Source of the DNA: Paenibacillus naphthalenovorans
GTDB lineage: Bacteria > Bacillota > Bacilli > Paenibacillales > NBRC-103111
Length of the DNA stretch: 64,000 bases
Assembly: GCF_900099895.1 (NCBI RefSeq)
Contig: NZ_FNDY01000011.1
Location: 1-64,000, forward strand
Direction: 5' to 3'
The notes under the pieces are model-generated. The model did not search any database. It was given only the letters and a program-made list of their open reading frames with translations, and had not been told where the DNA came from. The translations under genes and the position numbers were made by a program. Position 1 is the stretch's first letter. The number at the start of each line of letters is the position of its first letter. This document shows positions 33,628-42,915 of the stretch, piece after piece.

Positions 33628-34370
33628 GCATTTACCGCTCCTTTGGTTTCGTGAACTGTACCAAGATATGTCTTTTGAACCATCGGATCGTACAACAGAT
33701 CAGACGGTTTGCCTTCCAGTACGAAGGTTCCCCGATCCATCACATACACCCGGTCCGCCACCTTCAAGGCGGCTTTTACATTCTGCTCCACCAAAATGAC
33801 CATCGTCCCGAGGTCGTCCCTGATGCGCTGCAAAATGACAAGGATCTCCTTCACAATGAAAGGTGCAAGTCCCATAGAAGGCTCATCGAGCAAAATAATT
33901 TTCGGATCCGCCATCAGCCCTCGGGCGATGGCCAGCATTTGCTGCTCCCCGCCGCTCATATTGCCGGCCGCTGACTTATAGTGCTTCTTCAAACCGGGGA
34001 ACATCTCCAGCATCGCTTCCAGCTTCGACTCCACCGTGTGCTTCTCTCGCTTATATTTGTGATACATGCCAAGAATCAGATTTTCTCTGACGCTCAAGCT
34101 CGTAAACACCTGCCTTCCTTCGGGCACAAGGCTGATCCCTTTGCGGACGACCTGATGCGCCGGCAGATGCTCGATCCGATCTTTCCCCAGGAGAATCTCT
34201 CCTTGCGCCGGCTTATATAAGCCCGCAAGAACCCCAAGCAGCGTGCTCTTCCCTGCGCCATTCGCTCCGATGATGGATACCATCTCGCCCGGATGGACGG
34301 ACAGGCTGACCTGATGCAGCGCGCGGATGCGGCCGTGGTAAGCGGTAATGCCGTTGGCCTGCAGCATCAT
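33624..34370 (-). CDS. livF: Branched-chain amino acid-type ABC ATPase LivF
   Basis: ATP-binding protein of HAAT-family ABC importers, 248 residues. Walker A GANGAGKST, signature MSGGEQQMLAIARGLM, Walker B IILLDEPSMGLAP and the LivF-typical LVPEGRQVFTSLSVRENL. Overlaps livG upstream and acd downstream, each by four bases. In this setting the importer probably carries the carboxylate that the adjacent CoA ligase activates, since Liv-type systems also import aromatic and dicarboxylic acids. Confidence 0.92.
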   Translation of the reverse strand: MMLQANGITAYHGRIRALHQVSLSVHPGEMVSIIGANGAGKSTLLGVLAGLYKPAQGEILLGKDRIEHLPAHQVVRKGISLVPEGRQVFTSLSVRENLILGMYHKYKREKHTVESKLEAMLEMFPGLKKHYKSAAGNMSGGEQQMLAIARGLMADPKIILLDEPSMGLAPFIVKEILVILQRIRDDLGTMVILVEQNVKAALKVADRVYVMDRGTFVLEGKPSDLLYDPMVQKTYLGTVHETKGAVNA

Positions 34371-35137
34371 TCCAACTCCTTCCCTAAGTAGGCGTCGATC
34401 ACCTTAGGATGGTTTCTTATTTGCTCGGGGGACCCCTCGGCAATCTTGACCCCGAAATCGATAACGACGATGCGATCCGCAATTTTCATGACGGCGGCCA
34501 TGTCGTGCTCGACAAAAAGAAAAGAGTGCCCCTTATTTTTCATCTCCAGCAGGAACGAAGCGAGCCGGTGGCTTTCCCCGTCATTTAAGCCCGCCATCGG
34601 TTCGTCGAGCAGGATCAGATCCGCCTTCAGCACAATCGCCCTGGCCAACTCCAGCAGCTTGCGCAAACCGTAAGGCAGGTTGCCGGCAATCTCCGCCTGT
34701 TTGTCCTGTAAGCCAACCGATTCCAATGCCTGAAGCGCTAAAGAAGCCGCGGTTTCGTCGTCTTCTTTCACCACCGGCAGCCGAAAGCCGGCATTGAAGA
34801 TCGTCGTTTTGAGCTTTGTATGCGTACCGAGCATGACATTTTCCAGCACCGTCATGGACTCGAAAATTTGAAGATTTTGGAAGGTCCTCGTGATCCCCTT
34901 CGCAGTCAGCCGGTGAACCTGCGTTCCGGTTAATTTCTCTCCCTTGAACCAGACCTCACCCTCGCTTGGCTCCAGAATAGAGGAAATCATGTTAAACAGC
35001 GTCGTTTTGCCCGCTCCGTTCGGACCGATAACCGCTACGATCTCCCCTTTTCGAACTTTGAAAGAAACACCGTCCACCGCTACAATGCCGCCGAAACGTT
35101 TGGTTAATTGCTTAACTTCCAACAGTGCGCTGTCCAT
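34367..35137 (-). CDS. livG: Branched-chain amino acid-type ABC ATPase LivG
   Basis: Second ATPase of the importer, 256 residues. Walker A GPNGAGKTT, LivG-specific RTFQNLQIFESMTVLENVM, an unusual signature region (NLPYGLRKLLELARAIV, normal for LivG), Walker B LILLDEPMAGLN and H-loop FVEHDMAAVMKIADRI. AAGGAGGCGG sits inside the end of livM and the ATG at 35137 overlaps livM by 26 bases. Confidence 0.92.
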   Translation of the reverse strand: MDSALLEVKQLTKRFGGIVAVDGVSFKVRKGEIVAVIGPNGAGKTTLFNMISSILEPSEGEVWFKGEKLTGTQVHRLTAKGITRTFQNLQIFESMTVLENVMLGTHTKLKTTIFNAGFRLPVVKEDDETAASLALQALESVGLQDKQAEIAGNLPYGLRKLLELARAIVLKADLILLDEPMAGLNDGESHRLASFLLEMKNKGHSFLFVEHDMAAVMKIADRIVVIDFGVKIAEGSPEQIRNHPKVIDAYLGKELE

Positions 35138-36140
35138 GCGGTCCGCCTCCTTCCGGGAGCTTCCTGCGGCGGAAGCGTTCCTGTATTGCGCCGATCATCG
35201 GCAGCAAGCCTTTGGGCATAAACATCATGACGAGAACCAACAGAAGACCGTAAGTGATAATTTCAATTTCTCCGCCGACATCCATTACCATCGGGACATA
35301 ATGGCGCACGCCTTCCGCCAGCACCGTCATCACGAAAGCGCCAAGGATCGCGCCCCAAATCGGTTGAGCCCCTCCGACAACGACCATGATCAGCAGTTGG
35401 ATCGATGCCAGCACGTAAAATGTTCCCGGTGCGAGAAAATTCATAAAATGGGCGTACAAGCTTCCGGCTGCAGAAGCAAAAACCGCGCTTAACACAAAAA
35501 TTTGCAGCTTATATTTCAATACATCTATTCCCTGCGTGAGCGTCGCGATCTCGCTGTCGTGAATCCCCCGAAGCACCCTGCCGATATGGGATTGCACTAG
35601 ATTAATGCAAAACGATGCCAGGAGAAGCACAATCCCCCATACGAGAAAGTAATAATTCCATTCCCCGCGAATGTCGAAGCCGAATACCGAAAATTTCGGA
35701 ATCCCGGTTAAACCCGATGCCCCGCCGGTCAGGTCGTACATGCCTAAAATGACGATGTATACGATAATGTTAAAACCGATGGTCGCCAGCGCCAGAAAAT
35801 GCTCCTTCAGCTTCAGCGTTGGAATGCCGACTGCAAAAGCAATCAAACCCGTCAACAGAATCCCGGCCAACATCGCCGCAAGCGGCGCAACCCCGTACTT
35901 AACGGTCAGGATGCCCGAGGTATACGCTCCGATTCCAAAGAAGGCCGCATGCCCAAGCGAGATTTGACCCGCATATCCCATCAGCAGACTTAATCCCAGC
36001 GTAATGATGCTGTAAATCCCGATCAGCACCAATACCGTCAAATAATAAGGAGAATGAAAAAGGACCGGCGCAAGCACGATGAGCGCCATCAGGATGAAAA
36101 GCGGCTTGAGCCGGCTGGCATACAGCGTTTGCTTCTTCAC
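35112..36140 (-). CDS. livM: Branched-chain amino acid-type ABC permease LivM
   Basis: Inner-membrane permease of the importer, 342 residues, about nine to ten hydrophobic segments. LivM hallmarks are GYAGQISLGHAAFFGIGAYTSG and RVLRGIHDSEIATLTQGIDVLKYKLQIFVLSA, the ATPase-contact loop. GTG start after AAAGGGGGAG. It ends with a polar tail (RFRRRKLPEGGG) that overlaps the start of livG. Confidence 0.91.
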   Translation of the reverse strand: MKKQTLYASRLKPLFILMALIVLAPVLFHSPYYLTVLVLIGIYSIITLGLSLLMGYAGQISLGHAAFFGIGAYTSGILTVKYGVAPLAAMLAGILLTGLIAFAVGIPTLKLKEHFLALATIGFNIIVYIVILGMYDLTGGASGLTGIPKFSVFGFDIRGEWNYYFLVWGIVLLLASFCINLVQSHIGRVLRGIHDSEIATLTQGIDVLKYKLQIFVLSAVFASAAGSLYAHFMNFLAPGTFYVLASIQLLIMVVVGGAQPIWGAILGAFVMTVLAEGVRHYVPMVMDVGGEIEIITYGLLLVLVMMFMPKGLLPMIGAIQERFRRRKLPEGGGPHGQRTVGS

Positions 36141-36156
36141 AAGACTCCCCCTTTCT

Positions 36157-37038
36157 TTAGACCCGTTTTCCGGTTGCTTTACTCATCATGCCGTTCGGTG
36201 AAATGAACAAGACCAGCAGCAGGAAAGCAAAGCTGATCGCATCGCTGTAGGAAGTAGAAATGTACCCTCCGCTGAACGCCTCGATCACGCCAATCAAAAA
36301 ACCGGCAAAGACGGCGCCGGATATGTTGTTCATCCCGCCGATGACCATGGCCATAAAGCCCTTTAGGCCGAGCAAGAGGCCCATATCGTAAATGGCTCCT
36401 GTGATCGGAGTCACCACGATGCCGGCCACAGCGCCGACCGCAGCGCTGGCCGTAAACGCAAAAGCTGACATCGATCGGGTATTGATTCCCATTAGCTGCG
36501 CGGCCTTGGGGTTGATGACGCATGCCTTCAACGCCGTGCCGAGCACCGTTTTTTCAAAAAATAAATACAGCATACCCAGCAGCAGCACCAGTGTCGCAAA
36601 CACCCAGATGCTTTGCGGAATCAGGACGGCGCCCAGGATCATAACCGGCGAGCTGTCGGAAAACGGCGGGAGGCTTAACGGCGTGTTTCCCCAAATCAGC
36701 AGACCTGCCCCCCTGAGCACGATCGATACGCCAATCGTAATAATGATCAACGTTACAAAATTCGCATTTCTGACCGGATAGACCGTCGTTCTCTCCATGA
36801 AGAAACCGAAACAGGCCGTAAGAACAATGGCCAGTATGATACTGAAAACCAGCGGAACCCCCGATTGAACGAAGGATACGCATAGAAGAGCTCCAAGCAT
36901 CGTAAACTCTCCTTGCGCAAAGTTAATCACGCCGGTTACATTATAGATGGTAACGTAACCGACGGCGATAAGCGCATAGATGCTCCCCGTCGTGAGGCCC
37001 GTAATGAGATATTGCATAACTTGGCTGATCGTATCCAT
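36157..37038 (-). CDS. livH: Branched-chain amino acid-type ABC permease LivH
   Basis: Second permease, 293 residues with about eight hydrophobic segments. LivH hallmarks: TGSIYALIAVGYVTIYNVTGVINFAQGEF at the N terminus and ALKACVINPKAAQLMGINTRSMSAFAF, the ATPase-contact loop. GAGAGGGGAC precedes the ATG. Followed by livM after 16 bases. A 93-base gap separates it from the receptor gene. Confidence 0.91.
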   Translation of the reverse strand: MDTISQVMQYLITGLTTGSIYALIAVGYVTIYNVTGVINFAQGEFTMLGALLCVSFVQSGVPLVFSIILAIVLTACFGFFMERTTVYPVRNANFVTLIIITIGVSIVLRGAGLLIWGNTPLSLPPFSDSSPVMILGAVLIPQSIWVFATLVLLLGMLYLFFEKTVLGTALKACVINPKAAQLMGINTRSMSAFAFTASAAVGAVAGIVVTPITGAIYDMGLLLGLKGFMAMVIGGMNNISGAVFAGFLIGVIEAFSGGYISTSYSDAISFAFLLLVLFISPNGMMSKATGKRV

Positions 37039-37131
37039 TTTGTCCCCTCTCTTCTATATGAGATATAGACACATCGCACTGACCGGAAACGATATCCTAT
37101 GTGCCTTTATCCCTCCGGGTAAACCGCAACA

Positions 37132-38325
37132 TTATCTGGCCGGTTCCCAGCCCTGCTTCGCTACCCGCAGCAGCGCCAGCCCGTCGCCTGCCGCCGCGTC
37201 ATGAACATCCGCGCTGAATTCGAACGTTCCCGTGACACCTAGGTGCTTTCCAAGACCGCTCTCAATGTAATCGCGAATGGCCTGCGGACTTTCATGGCCA
37301 TTGGAGATGGCCTTGAGCACCAGATGGATTCCATCGTACATATACCCTCCGAACGGCCCCGGGGAGGTACCGTATTCTTTTTGGAATTCATCATTAAACT
37401 TCATTAACAGTTGTTTTTGTTCCGAATCCGGAAGGGCATCCAGAATATTCATTTTGCTTCCGATCGCCAACACCCCTTCCCCCTCGGCTCCGATCTGCTT
37501 CAGGAAGCCTTCATTGCTTACCGCGTGGCTTTGAATCATCGGCACGTCAAACCCGAGCTGGTTGAAATTTTTGGCGATGATGCCCGCCCCCGGTGGACGA
37601 GACCATACGATGACGGCGCCGGGTTTTTTCGGTTTAATTTTGGTCAGCTGTACGGTCATATCGGTGGCTGCCCCGTCGAAATCCTCCACCGCGACAATCT
37701 CGATGTGATTCGCCTTCGCCAGCTCCTTGAAAATCGGCAGACCGCTTTGGCCGAAGGCATCGCGTGCATTCGTCCAAGCAACGCTAGTGATGTTGTTGGA
37801 TTTTAGATAATCAATGATCGTTTGCAGCACGGTAGCGTTGCTTTGCGTGACCTGGAATACATACTCGCCAAGCACCTCCTTGGATAAAGGCGCCAAGGCA
37901 ATCAGCGGCAATTTGTTTTCCTTCGCCACTTCGCTGATGGCTACGCTCGTGCTGGTTTGCGTCCCTCCGACGATGGCGATGACTTTATCCTGCGATACCA
38001 TTTTTTTTGCGATAACGACCGCGTTGGTATCGTTCGTTTCATTATCGCTGATGATCAATTCCACTTTTTTACCGTTGAACAACTGCCCTTCGATCTGTTT
38101 CTTAAGCAGTCTTGCCGTTTCAGCTTCAGGTTTGCCCAAAGAGGAAGCAGGTCCCGTCTCGGAAACGATGACACCGATTTTGATGGTTTGCGCCGATCCC
38201 TCCGATGGGGTTGCTGGAGCAGCCGTATTCTCCGGAATCGAAGATGCAGAGGAGCAGCCGACCGTTGCAATCCATAGAGTCAAAGCCATGAGTGAAGTCC
38301 ACAGCCGTCTTTTCATCTTCTTCAT
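37132..38325 (-). CDS. Liv-type ABC receptor lipoprotein
   Basis: Periplasmic-binding-fold receptor (LivK/ANF-like, PF13458), 397 residues, for the adjacent Liv-type importer. Signal peptide with candidate lipobox IATVGC (Cys24). The mature part shows IKIGVIVSETGPASSLGKPEAETARL, then IVGGTQTSTSVAISEVA, which lines the ligand pocket in this family. The many Ser/Thr residues at the pocket (GGTQTSTS) and distance from true LivK suggest a non-amino-acid ligand, an inference from context. The ATG overlaps the CoA-ligase stop as ATGA; GGAGGG lies inside the ligase end. Confidence 0.88.
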   Translation of the reverse strand: MKKMKRRLWTSLMALTLWIATVGCSSASSIPENTAAPATPSEGSAQTIKIGVIVSETGPASSLGKPEAETARLLKKQIEGQLFNGKKVELIISDNETNDTNAVVIAKKMVSQDKVIAIVGGTQTSTSVAISEVAKENKLPLIALAPLSKEVLGEYVFQVTQSNATVLQTIIDYLKSNNITSVAWTNARDAFGQSGLPIFKELAKANHIEIVAVEDFDGAATDMTVQLTKIKPKKPGAVIVWSRPPGAGIIAKNFNQLGFDVPMIQSHAVSNEGFLKQIGAEGEGVLAIGSKMNILDALPDSEQKQLLMKFNDEFQKEYGTSPGPFGGYMYDGIHLVLKAISNGHESPQAIRDYIESGLGKHLGVTGTFEFSADVHDAAAGDGLALLRVAKQGWEPAR

Positions 38326-39905
38326 CTCAACTGACCCTCCAATTCGATTTTCAATTGCTGTTGCAAATCCATTTTTTTGATTTTTCCGCTTGGCGTCATG
38401 GGAAAATCATGCATAAAAACGATTTTGTCGGGCGTTTTATAATCCGCCAGCCGCTCACGAATAAATTGCTTCAATTCTTCGGCTTCTACCTTCGCGCCGC
38501 TTTTCAACCGGACTGCGGAGCAGGTGATCTCCCCCAGGACCGAATCGGGAAGTCCGACGACCGCCGCTTCCAGAACCTCCGGGTGCTTGTATAGCACCTC
38601 CTCGATCTCCCTTGGATAAATGTTGTATCCTCCTCGAATGATCATTTCCTTGCTTCGTCCTACAATGCGGATGTACCCGTCCTTATCGATCGTGGCCAAA
38701 TCTCCCGTGTATAACCACCCCTCATCGTCAATCACCGCCTTGGTTTCCTGAGGCATTTGATAATACCCTTTCATCACCCCGAATCCACGGCAGGCTAATT
38801 CACCGACCTCTCCGAAGGCAACCGGTTCCCTTTGTCCATTGACGATTTTCACCTCCGCTCCCGGCAGCACTTTTCCGACCGTCTCGGACCTGATCCGATC
38901 ATCATCGTTGAAATCCGTGATGGTCAGCGTCGGCGAGGTTTCCGTCAGCCCGTATGCCACCACGATATCGCATCCCATGTCCGATCGAATCCGTTTGACG
39001 ACTTCTACCGGGCATGGGGCTGCGGCAATAATGCCTGTGCGCAGGGAGGAAAGGTCATAAACGGAAAACGCCGGATGGTTCAGTTCGAGGATAAACATCG
39101 TCGGAACGCCGTGGTGTATGGTAATTCCCTCGTTTTGTATCAATTCCAGCACATCTTTCGGCTTGAATACGTCCACAAGCACCATCTTTCCGCCGCAGGC
39201 GAAATTGGTAAGAATGCTTGGCGTAATACCGAACACATGAAAGACGGGAACCGCCACCAGCATAACGTCATCCGGTGTACAGCGCATCGATTCCGCGGTG
39301 ATGGCGGCCGTATGCACAACGTTCGCATGAGTAAGCATGACACCCTTCGGCCTGCCGGTGGTTCCGGAGGTATATAGAATCCCGAAGACATCCTCCCGCC
39401 GGTCGATCGCTGCAAAAGTAAGAGGCAGATGCTTTCCTCGTTCCAGCAGCTGATGATAAGAAAGCATTCCAGGCCGTTCGAACCTGACCGATATCATCTG
39501 CTGAAGCGTCTTCGATGACTTCAACAAGGTGGAGAATTGCTCATAATGAGGGACGCCGCCGAACTCTTCGGTACAGAAAACCAGCTTCGCGCCGCTATTG
39601 GACAAGATATATTCCACTTCTTCCTGCCGATACCGTGTATTGAATGGAATCAGGATCGCACCAAGATGTGAAAGAGCCAGGTAGATCACGACAAACTCGT
39701 GCCAGTTCGGCAAACAAACCGCCACCCGGTCCCCCTTCTCCACTTGAAGATCCTGCAGCGAAGCAGCCAGCTGTATCGATTCTTCACGAAGCTCTTGATA
39801 GGTCAGCCTTCGGCTGCGATCATAAATCACTTCTTTGGAAGGATTTATCTTGTAAGCCCTTTCAAATAACTCTGTAACGGTAAGTCCATAGCAGTCTTGA
39901 TACAT
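38322..39905 (-). CDS. Acyl-CoA synthetase (AMP-forming)
   Basis: ANL superfamily carboxylate-CoA ligase, 527 residues. Phosphate-binding loop LYTSGTTGRPKGVMLTH from about 178, YGLTETSP aromatic/ATP motif, YTGDLATIDKDGYIRIVGRSKEMIIRGG hinge, and the C-terminal catalytic Lys in TPSGKIKKMDL. Converts the imported acid to its CoA ester. Relatives include medium-chain fatty acid, pimelate, cyclohexanecarboxylate and aryl-propionate ligases; the sequence alone does not decide. GGGGTG precedes the ATG. Follows the thiolase after about 50 bases. Confidence 0.88.
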   Translation of the reverse strand: MYQDCYGLTVTELFERAYKINPSKEVIYDRSRRLTYQELREESIQLAASLQDLQVEKGDRVAVCLPNWHEFVVIYLALSHLGAILIPFNTRYRQEEVEYILSNSGAKLVFCTEEFGGVPHYEQFSTLLKSSKTLQQMISVRFERPGMLSYHQLLERGKHLPLTFAAIDRREDVFGILYTSGTTGRPKGVMLTHANVVHTAAITAESMRCTPDDVMLVAVPVFHVFGITPSILTNFACGGKMVLVDVFKPKDVLELIQNEGITIHHGVPTMFILELNHPAFSVYDLSSLRTGIIAAAPCPVEVVKRIRSDMGCDIVVAYGLTETSPTLTITDFNDDDRIRSETVGKVLPGAEVKIVNGQREPVAFGEVGELACRGFGVMKGYYQMPQETKAVIDDEGWLYTGDLATIDKDGYIRIVGRSKEMIIRGGYNIYPREIEEVLYKHPEVLEAAVVGLPDSVLGEITCSAVRLKSGAKVEAEELKQFIRERLADYKTPDKIVFMHDFPMTPSGKIKKMDLQQQLKIELEGQLR

Positions 39906-39954
39906 TGATGATTCACCCCTTGAGACTTTTTATGATCCCATCCCTGCATCCGGT

Positions 39955-41136
39955 TCAGACTCGCTCCCAGATCGCTGCGATCCCTTGGCCGCCGCCGATG
40001 CATAAGGAGGAAACGCCGAATCTTTGGTTTCTGCGGCGCAGTTCGTAAAGTAAGGACAGCGTGATTCGGGCACCGCTGGCTCCGAGCGGATGGCCTAACG
40101 CAACGGCGCCGCCATTCACGTTGCCTTTCTCGGGATCAAAATCGAGCTCCTGCCGGCAGGCGAGATATTGAGCTGCGAACGCTTCGTTAATTTCAATCAA
40201 ATCCAACTGCTGAAGGGTCATTCCCGCTCTTTGCAATGCCTGGCGAATGGCGTCGGCGGGTCCGATGCCCATCATGGCCGGCTCCACGCCTACAATGCCC
40301 CACGCCACCAATCGCGCGAGAGGTTTTAAGCCGCGCCGGATCACCGACTCCTCCGAAGCGATGACCGTTACGGCCGCGCCATCATTCATGCCGCTTGCGT
40401 TGCCGGCCGTGACGACGCCGTCTATCGTAAATCGGGAGGGAAGCCTGGAGAGGGCTTCCATCGTTGTCGATCGAGGATGCTCATCCCGGTCAACAAGGAT
40501 ATCGCCTTTTCTCCCTTTTACCGTATAAGGAACGATTTCTTCCGAAAAAATGCCTGTTTCTATAGCCTTCAGCGCTCGCTGCTGACTCCGGACGGAGTAA
40601 GCGTCCGCTTGCTCTCTGGTAATCCCGTATTTAACGGCCAGGTTTTCTGCAGTGGTCGCCATCGTGCAATCTCCATAAGGATCGTAAAGCGTCTCCCACA
40701 AATAATCCTCCATGGGAGCTTTGCCAAGCGGAATACCCCATCTGGCGCCCCGAATCACATGCGGCACCTGGCTCATATTTTCCGCGCCGCCGGCAAGCGC
40801 CAAATCGGCCTCTCCCAACAGAATCGATTGGGCCGCACTGATGATCGCCTGCAGGCCGGAACCGCAGAGGCGGTTCACCGTAAGCCCCGGAACATGCTTG
40901 GGGACACCCGACTTTAAGCCGACATGTCTTCCCGTATAAACGGCATCCGGGCTGGATTGAATGACATTGCCGATCACGACCTGATCGATTTCCTCCGGCG
41001 ATACATTAGATTTTTCCATCGCTTTACGGGCGCATGCCGCGGCCAGATCAATAGCCGTGACGTCCTTGAAGGAACCCCCGAATTCACCGAAGGCGGTTCG
41101 CGCGCCTTCGATGAGATAAACCTCGCGTTTTGCCAT
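39955..41136 (-). CDS. Thiolase (acetyl-CoA C-acyltransferase)
   Basis: Thiolase-fold beta-ketoacyl-CoA thiolase, 393 residues. Catalytic Cys91 in [18 protein letters not shown], the active-site His in [16 protein letters not shown], and the second Cys in SLCIGGGQG. Cleaves 3-oxoacyl-CoA to acetyl-CoA and a shortened acyl-CoA. The ATG at 41136 has AGGAGG seven bases upstream; a GTG directly before it is less likely. It lies nine bases after the enoyl-CoA hydratase in the operon. Confidence 0.92.
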   Translation of the reverse strand: MAKREVYLIEGARTAFGEFGGSFKDVTAIDLAAACARKAMEKSNVSPEEIDQVVIGNVIQSSPDAVYTGRHVGLKSGVPKHVPGLTVNRLCGSGLQAIISAAQSILLGEADLALAGGAENMSQVPHVIRGARWGIPLGKAPMEDYLWETLYDPYGDCTMATTAENLAVKYGITREQADAYSVRSQQRALKAIETGIFSEEIVPYTVKGRKGDILVDRDEHPRSTTMEALSRLPSRFTIDGVVTAGNASGMNDGAAVTVIASEESVIRRGLKPLARLVAWGIVGVEPAMMGIGPADAIRQALQRAGMTLQQLDLIEINEAFAAQYLACRQELDFDPEKGNVNGGAVALGHPLGASGARITLSLLYELRRRNQRFGVSSLCIGGGQGIAAIWERV

Positions 41137-41147
41137 CACTTCTCCTC

Positions 41148-41927
41148 CTAACGTCCTGAGAATTGAGCTTTGCGTTTCTCTACAAAGGATTGCATGCCTT
41201 CCCTGCGGTCCTCACTGGCGTATGCGTTCCCGAAGCATGCCATTTCCAAATCCAGTGCTGTCTGGAGGTCCGCATGATATCCCGCGTTCACCGCCGTTTT
41301 CATCATCCGCATCGCCACCACAGGCTTTTCCGCAAGCTTTTTCGCAAGCGCCACGGCTTCCGGGAGCAATTCCGCAAGTGGAACCACCCGATTCGCCAGT
41401 CCGATCTCCAACGCTTTAGCCGCATCGATCATCTCGCCGAAATAGAGCAGTTCCTTGGCTTTTGCCTGACCAATCAGCCTTTGGAGCCTTTGTGTTCCGC
41501 CCCCGCCGGGAATTATGCCAAGATTAATCTCCGGCAATCCGAATTTGGAATGCTCTGAAACCAGTCTTATATCACAGGTGAGTGCCAATTCGCAGCCGCC
41601 GCCGAGCGCCAGACCGTTGATCGCCGCAATGACCGGTTTGGACAGAGATTCGATCTTGAAGAATGTGAGCCGGGACACCTGGCAAAATTGCAGCACTTCG
41701 TTGGCGTTCAGGTCCATCATATCCTTAATGTCCGCGCCGGCAGCGAATGCCCTGTCTCCTGTACCGGTAATAATAACGGCTTTGATGTCCGTATCCTGCT
41801 CCAGACGATCGAACAGATGCGACAGCTCACGGAATAATTGTCCGTTTAGAGGGTTGTACGGAGGGCGATTCAAGTAAACGATCGCGATGTTTTCTTTTAC
41901 AGCCAGTTCTATCGTTTCATAGGTCAT
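41148..41927 (-). CDS. Enoyl-CoA hydratase
   Basis: Crotonase-superfamily enoyl-CoA hydratase, 259 residues from the ATG at 41927 (MTYETIELAVKENIAIVYLNRP is the usual start pattern; an ATG at 41963 would overlap hbd). Oxyanion-hole stretches FAAGADIKDM and NGLALGGGCELALTCD; the second catalytic Glu region reads FGLPEINLGIIPGGGGTQRL. Hydrates trans-2-enoyl-CoA to 3-hydroxyacyl-CoA. Between hbd and thiolase, all on the minus strand. Confidence 0.91.
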   Translation of the reverse strand: MTYETIELAVKENIAIVYLNRPPYNPLNGQLFRELSHLFDRLEQDTDIKAVIITGTGDRAFAAGADIKDMMDLNANEVLQFCQVSRLTFFKIESLSKPVIAAINGLALGGGCELALTCDIRLVSEHSKFGLPEINLGIIPGGGGTQRLQRLIGQAKAKELLYFGEMIDAAKALEIGLANRVVPLAELLPEAVALAKKLAEKPVVAMRMMKTAVNAGYHADLQTALDLEMACFGNAYASEDRREGMQSFVEKRKAQFSGR

Positions 41928-41946
41928 GTCCGGTTCACGTCCCTGC

Positions 41947-42804
41947 TTATTTGTTGTAATCATACCATCCCGCCCCCGTCTTCTTTCCTAACCGTCCGGC
42001 GCGCACCAATCGGCGTAAGGATAAAGGCGCTGCAAAACGGTCATCCTTAAATTCCTCATAAAAATAATCCATGACGTTCAGGCCGATATCGACGCCTGCG
42101 AAGTCCTGGAGCGTAAATGGCCCCATGGGATAGTTCAAGCCGAGCACAATCGCTTTATCCACGTCTTCGGGCGACGCCACCCCTTCTTCCACTAGACGAA
42201 TGGCCTCGATAAACTGAGGAATCATGACCCGGTTGACGATAAAGCCCGGGCTGTCTTTCTTGACCTCGATCGGGTCCTTTCCGAATCGAATCGCTAATTC
42301 CTTCAATTGCCGAACGGTATCGTCGCCCGTCTTGAAGCCGCGTACCACCTCTACCAGCTTCATCACCTGAGGGGGATTGAAAAAGTGCATCCCCGCCACA
42401 AGGTGCTGGCGTTTGGTCGCTTCGGCCAGGACCGTGACGGACATCGAAGAGGTGTTGGAAGCGATAAGCACGTCTGGCGGCAGCAGTTCGTCGAGTTGGT
42501 GAAACAATTCCTTCTTTGCCTCCAGGTTTTCAATAATCGCCTCGATAACGACTTGTACCGGTTTCAAATCTTCCAATCGCGTCGTAAATACGATACGGGA
42601 CAGCACCTCCGCTTTTTGGTCTGCTGTCATCTTCCCTTTCTCGACGGATTTATCCATCAGCGTCTCCATGCGTTGCCTCGCTTTGTTCAAGAACGCGTCC
42701 GCCACGTCGCATAAAATGACTTGGAAACCGGAAAGCGCGGCCAAATGGGCAATGGCGCCTCCCATTGTCCCCGATCCCACTACACCGATCCGTTGAATGT
42801 TCAT
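41947..42804 (-). CDS. 3-hydroxyacyl-CoA dehydrogenase
   Basis: 3-hydroxybutyryl-CoA dehydrogenase-type enzyme (Hbd/PaaH family), 285 residues. NAD-binding IGVVGSGTMGGAIA at 7-20, the catalytic His in AGMHFFNPPQVMKLVEVV, SPGFIVNRVMIP at the domain junction, and the C-terminal dimerisation domain LGLNYPMGPFTLQDFAGVD. Oxidises 3-hydroxyacyl-CoA to 3-oxoacyl-CoA. First gene of the thirteen-gene island, 111 bases after the PucR-type regulator, with GGAGGCTGATAGG before the ATG and a cre-like box in the gap. Confidence 0.92.
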   Translation of the reverse strand: MNIQRIGVVGSGTMGGAIAHLAALSGFQVILCDVADAFLNKARQRMETLMDKSVEKGKMTADQKAEVLSRIVFTTRLEDLKPVQVVIEAIIENLEAKKELFHQLDELLPPDVLIASNTSSMSVTVLAEATKRQHLVAGMHFFNPPQVMKLVEVVRGFKTGDDTVRQLKELAIRFGKDPIEVKKDSPGFIVNRVMIPQFIEAIRLVEEGVASPEDVDKAIVLGLNYPMGPFTLQDFAGVDIGLNVMDYFYEEFKDDRFAAPLSLRRLVRAGRLGKKTGAGWYDYNK

Positions 42805-42837
42805 CCTATCAGCCTCCTGCGTCTGCTTGAAATCTAA

Positions 42838-42851
42838 TGTAACCGCTTACT
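42838..42851. promoter_or_regulatory. Candidate CcpA cre box upstream of hbd
   Basis: TGTAACCGCTTACT matches the cre consensus TGWNANCGNTNWCA at every fixed position except the last. It lies 34-47 bases before the hbd ATG, in the promoter region of the island. In Bacillus subtilis CcpA represses fatty-acid oxidation genes, so the position makes sense; binding is not shown. Confidence 0.5.
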
Positions 42852-42915
42852 GAAATCATAAGGGTATGGAGGCTCATTGTGTATCTTCATTTTGTAGGAA
42901 AACCGGGCGTCATTT

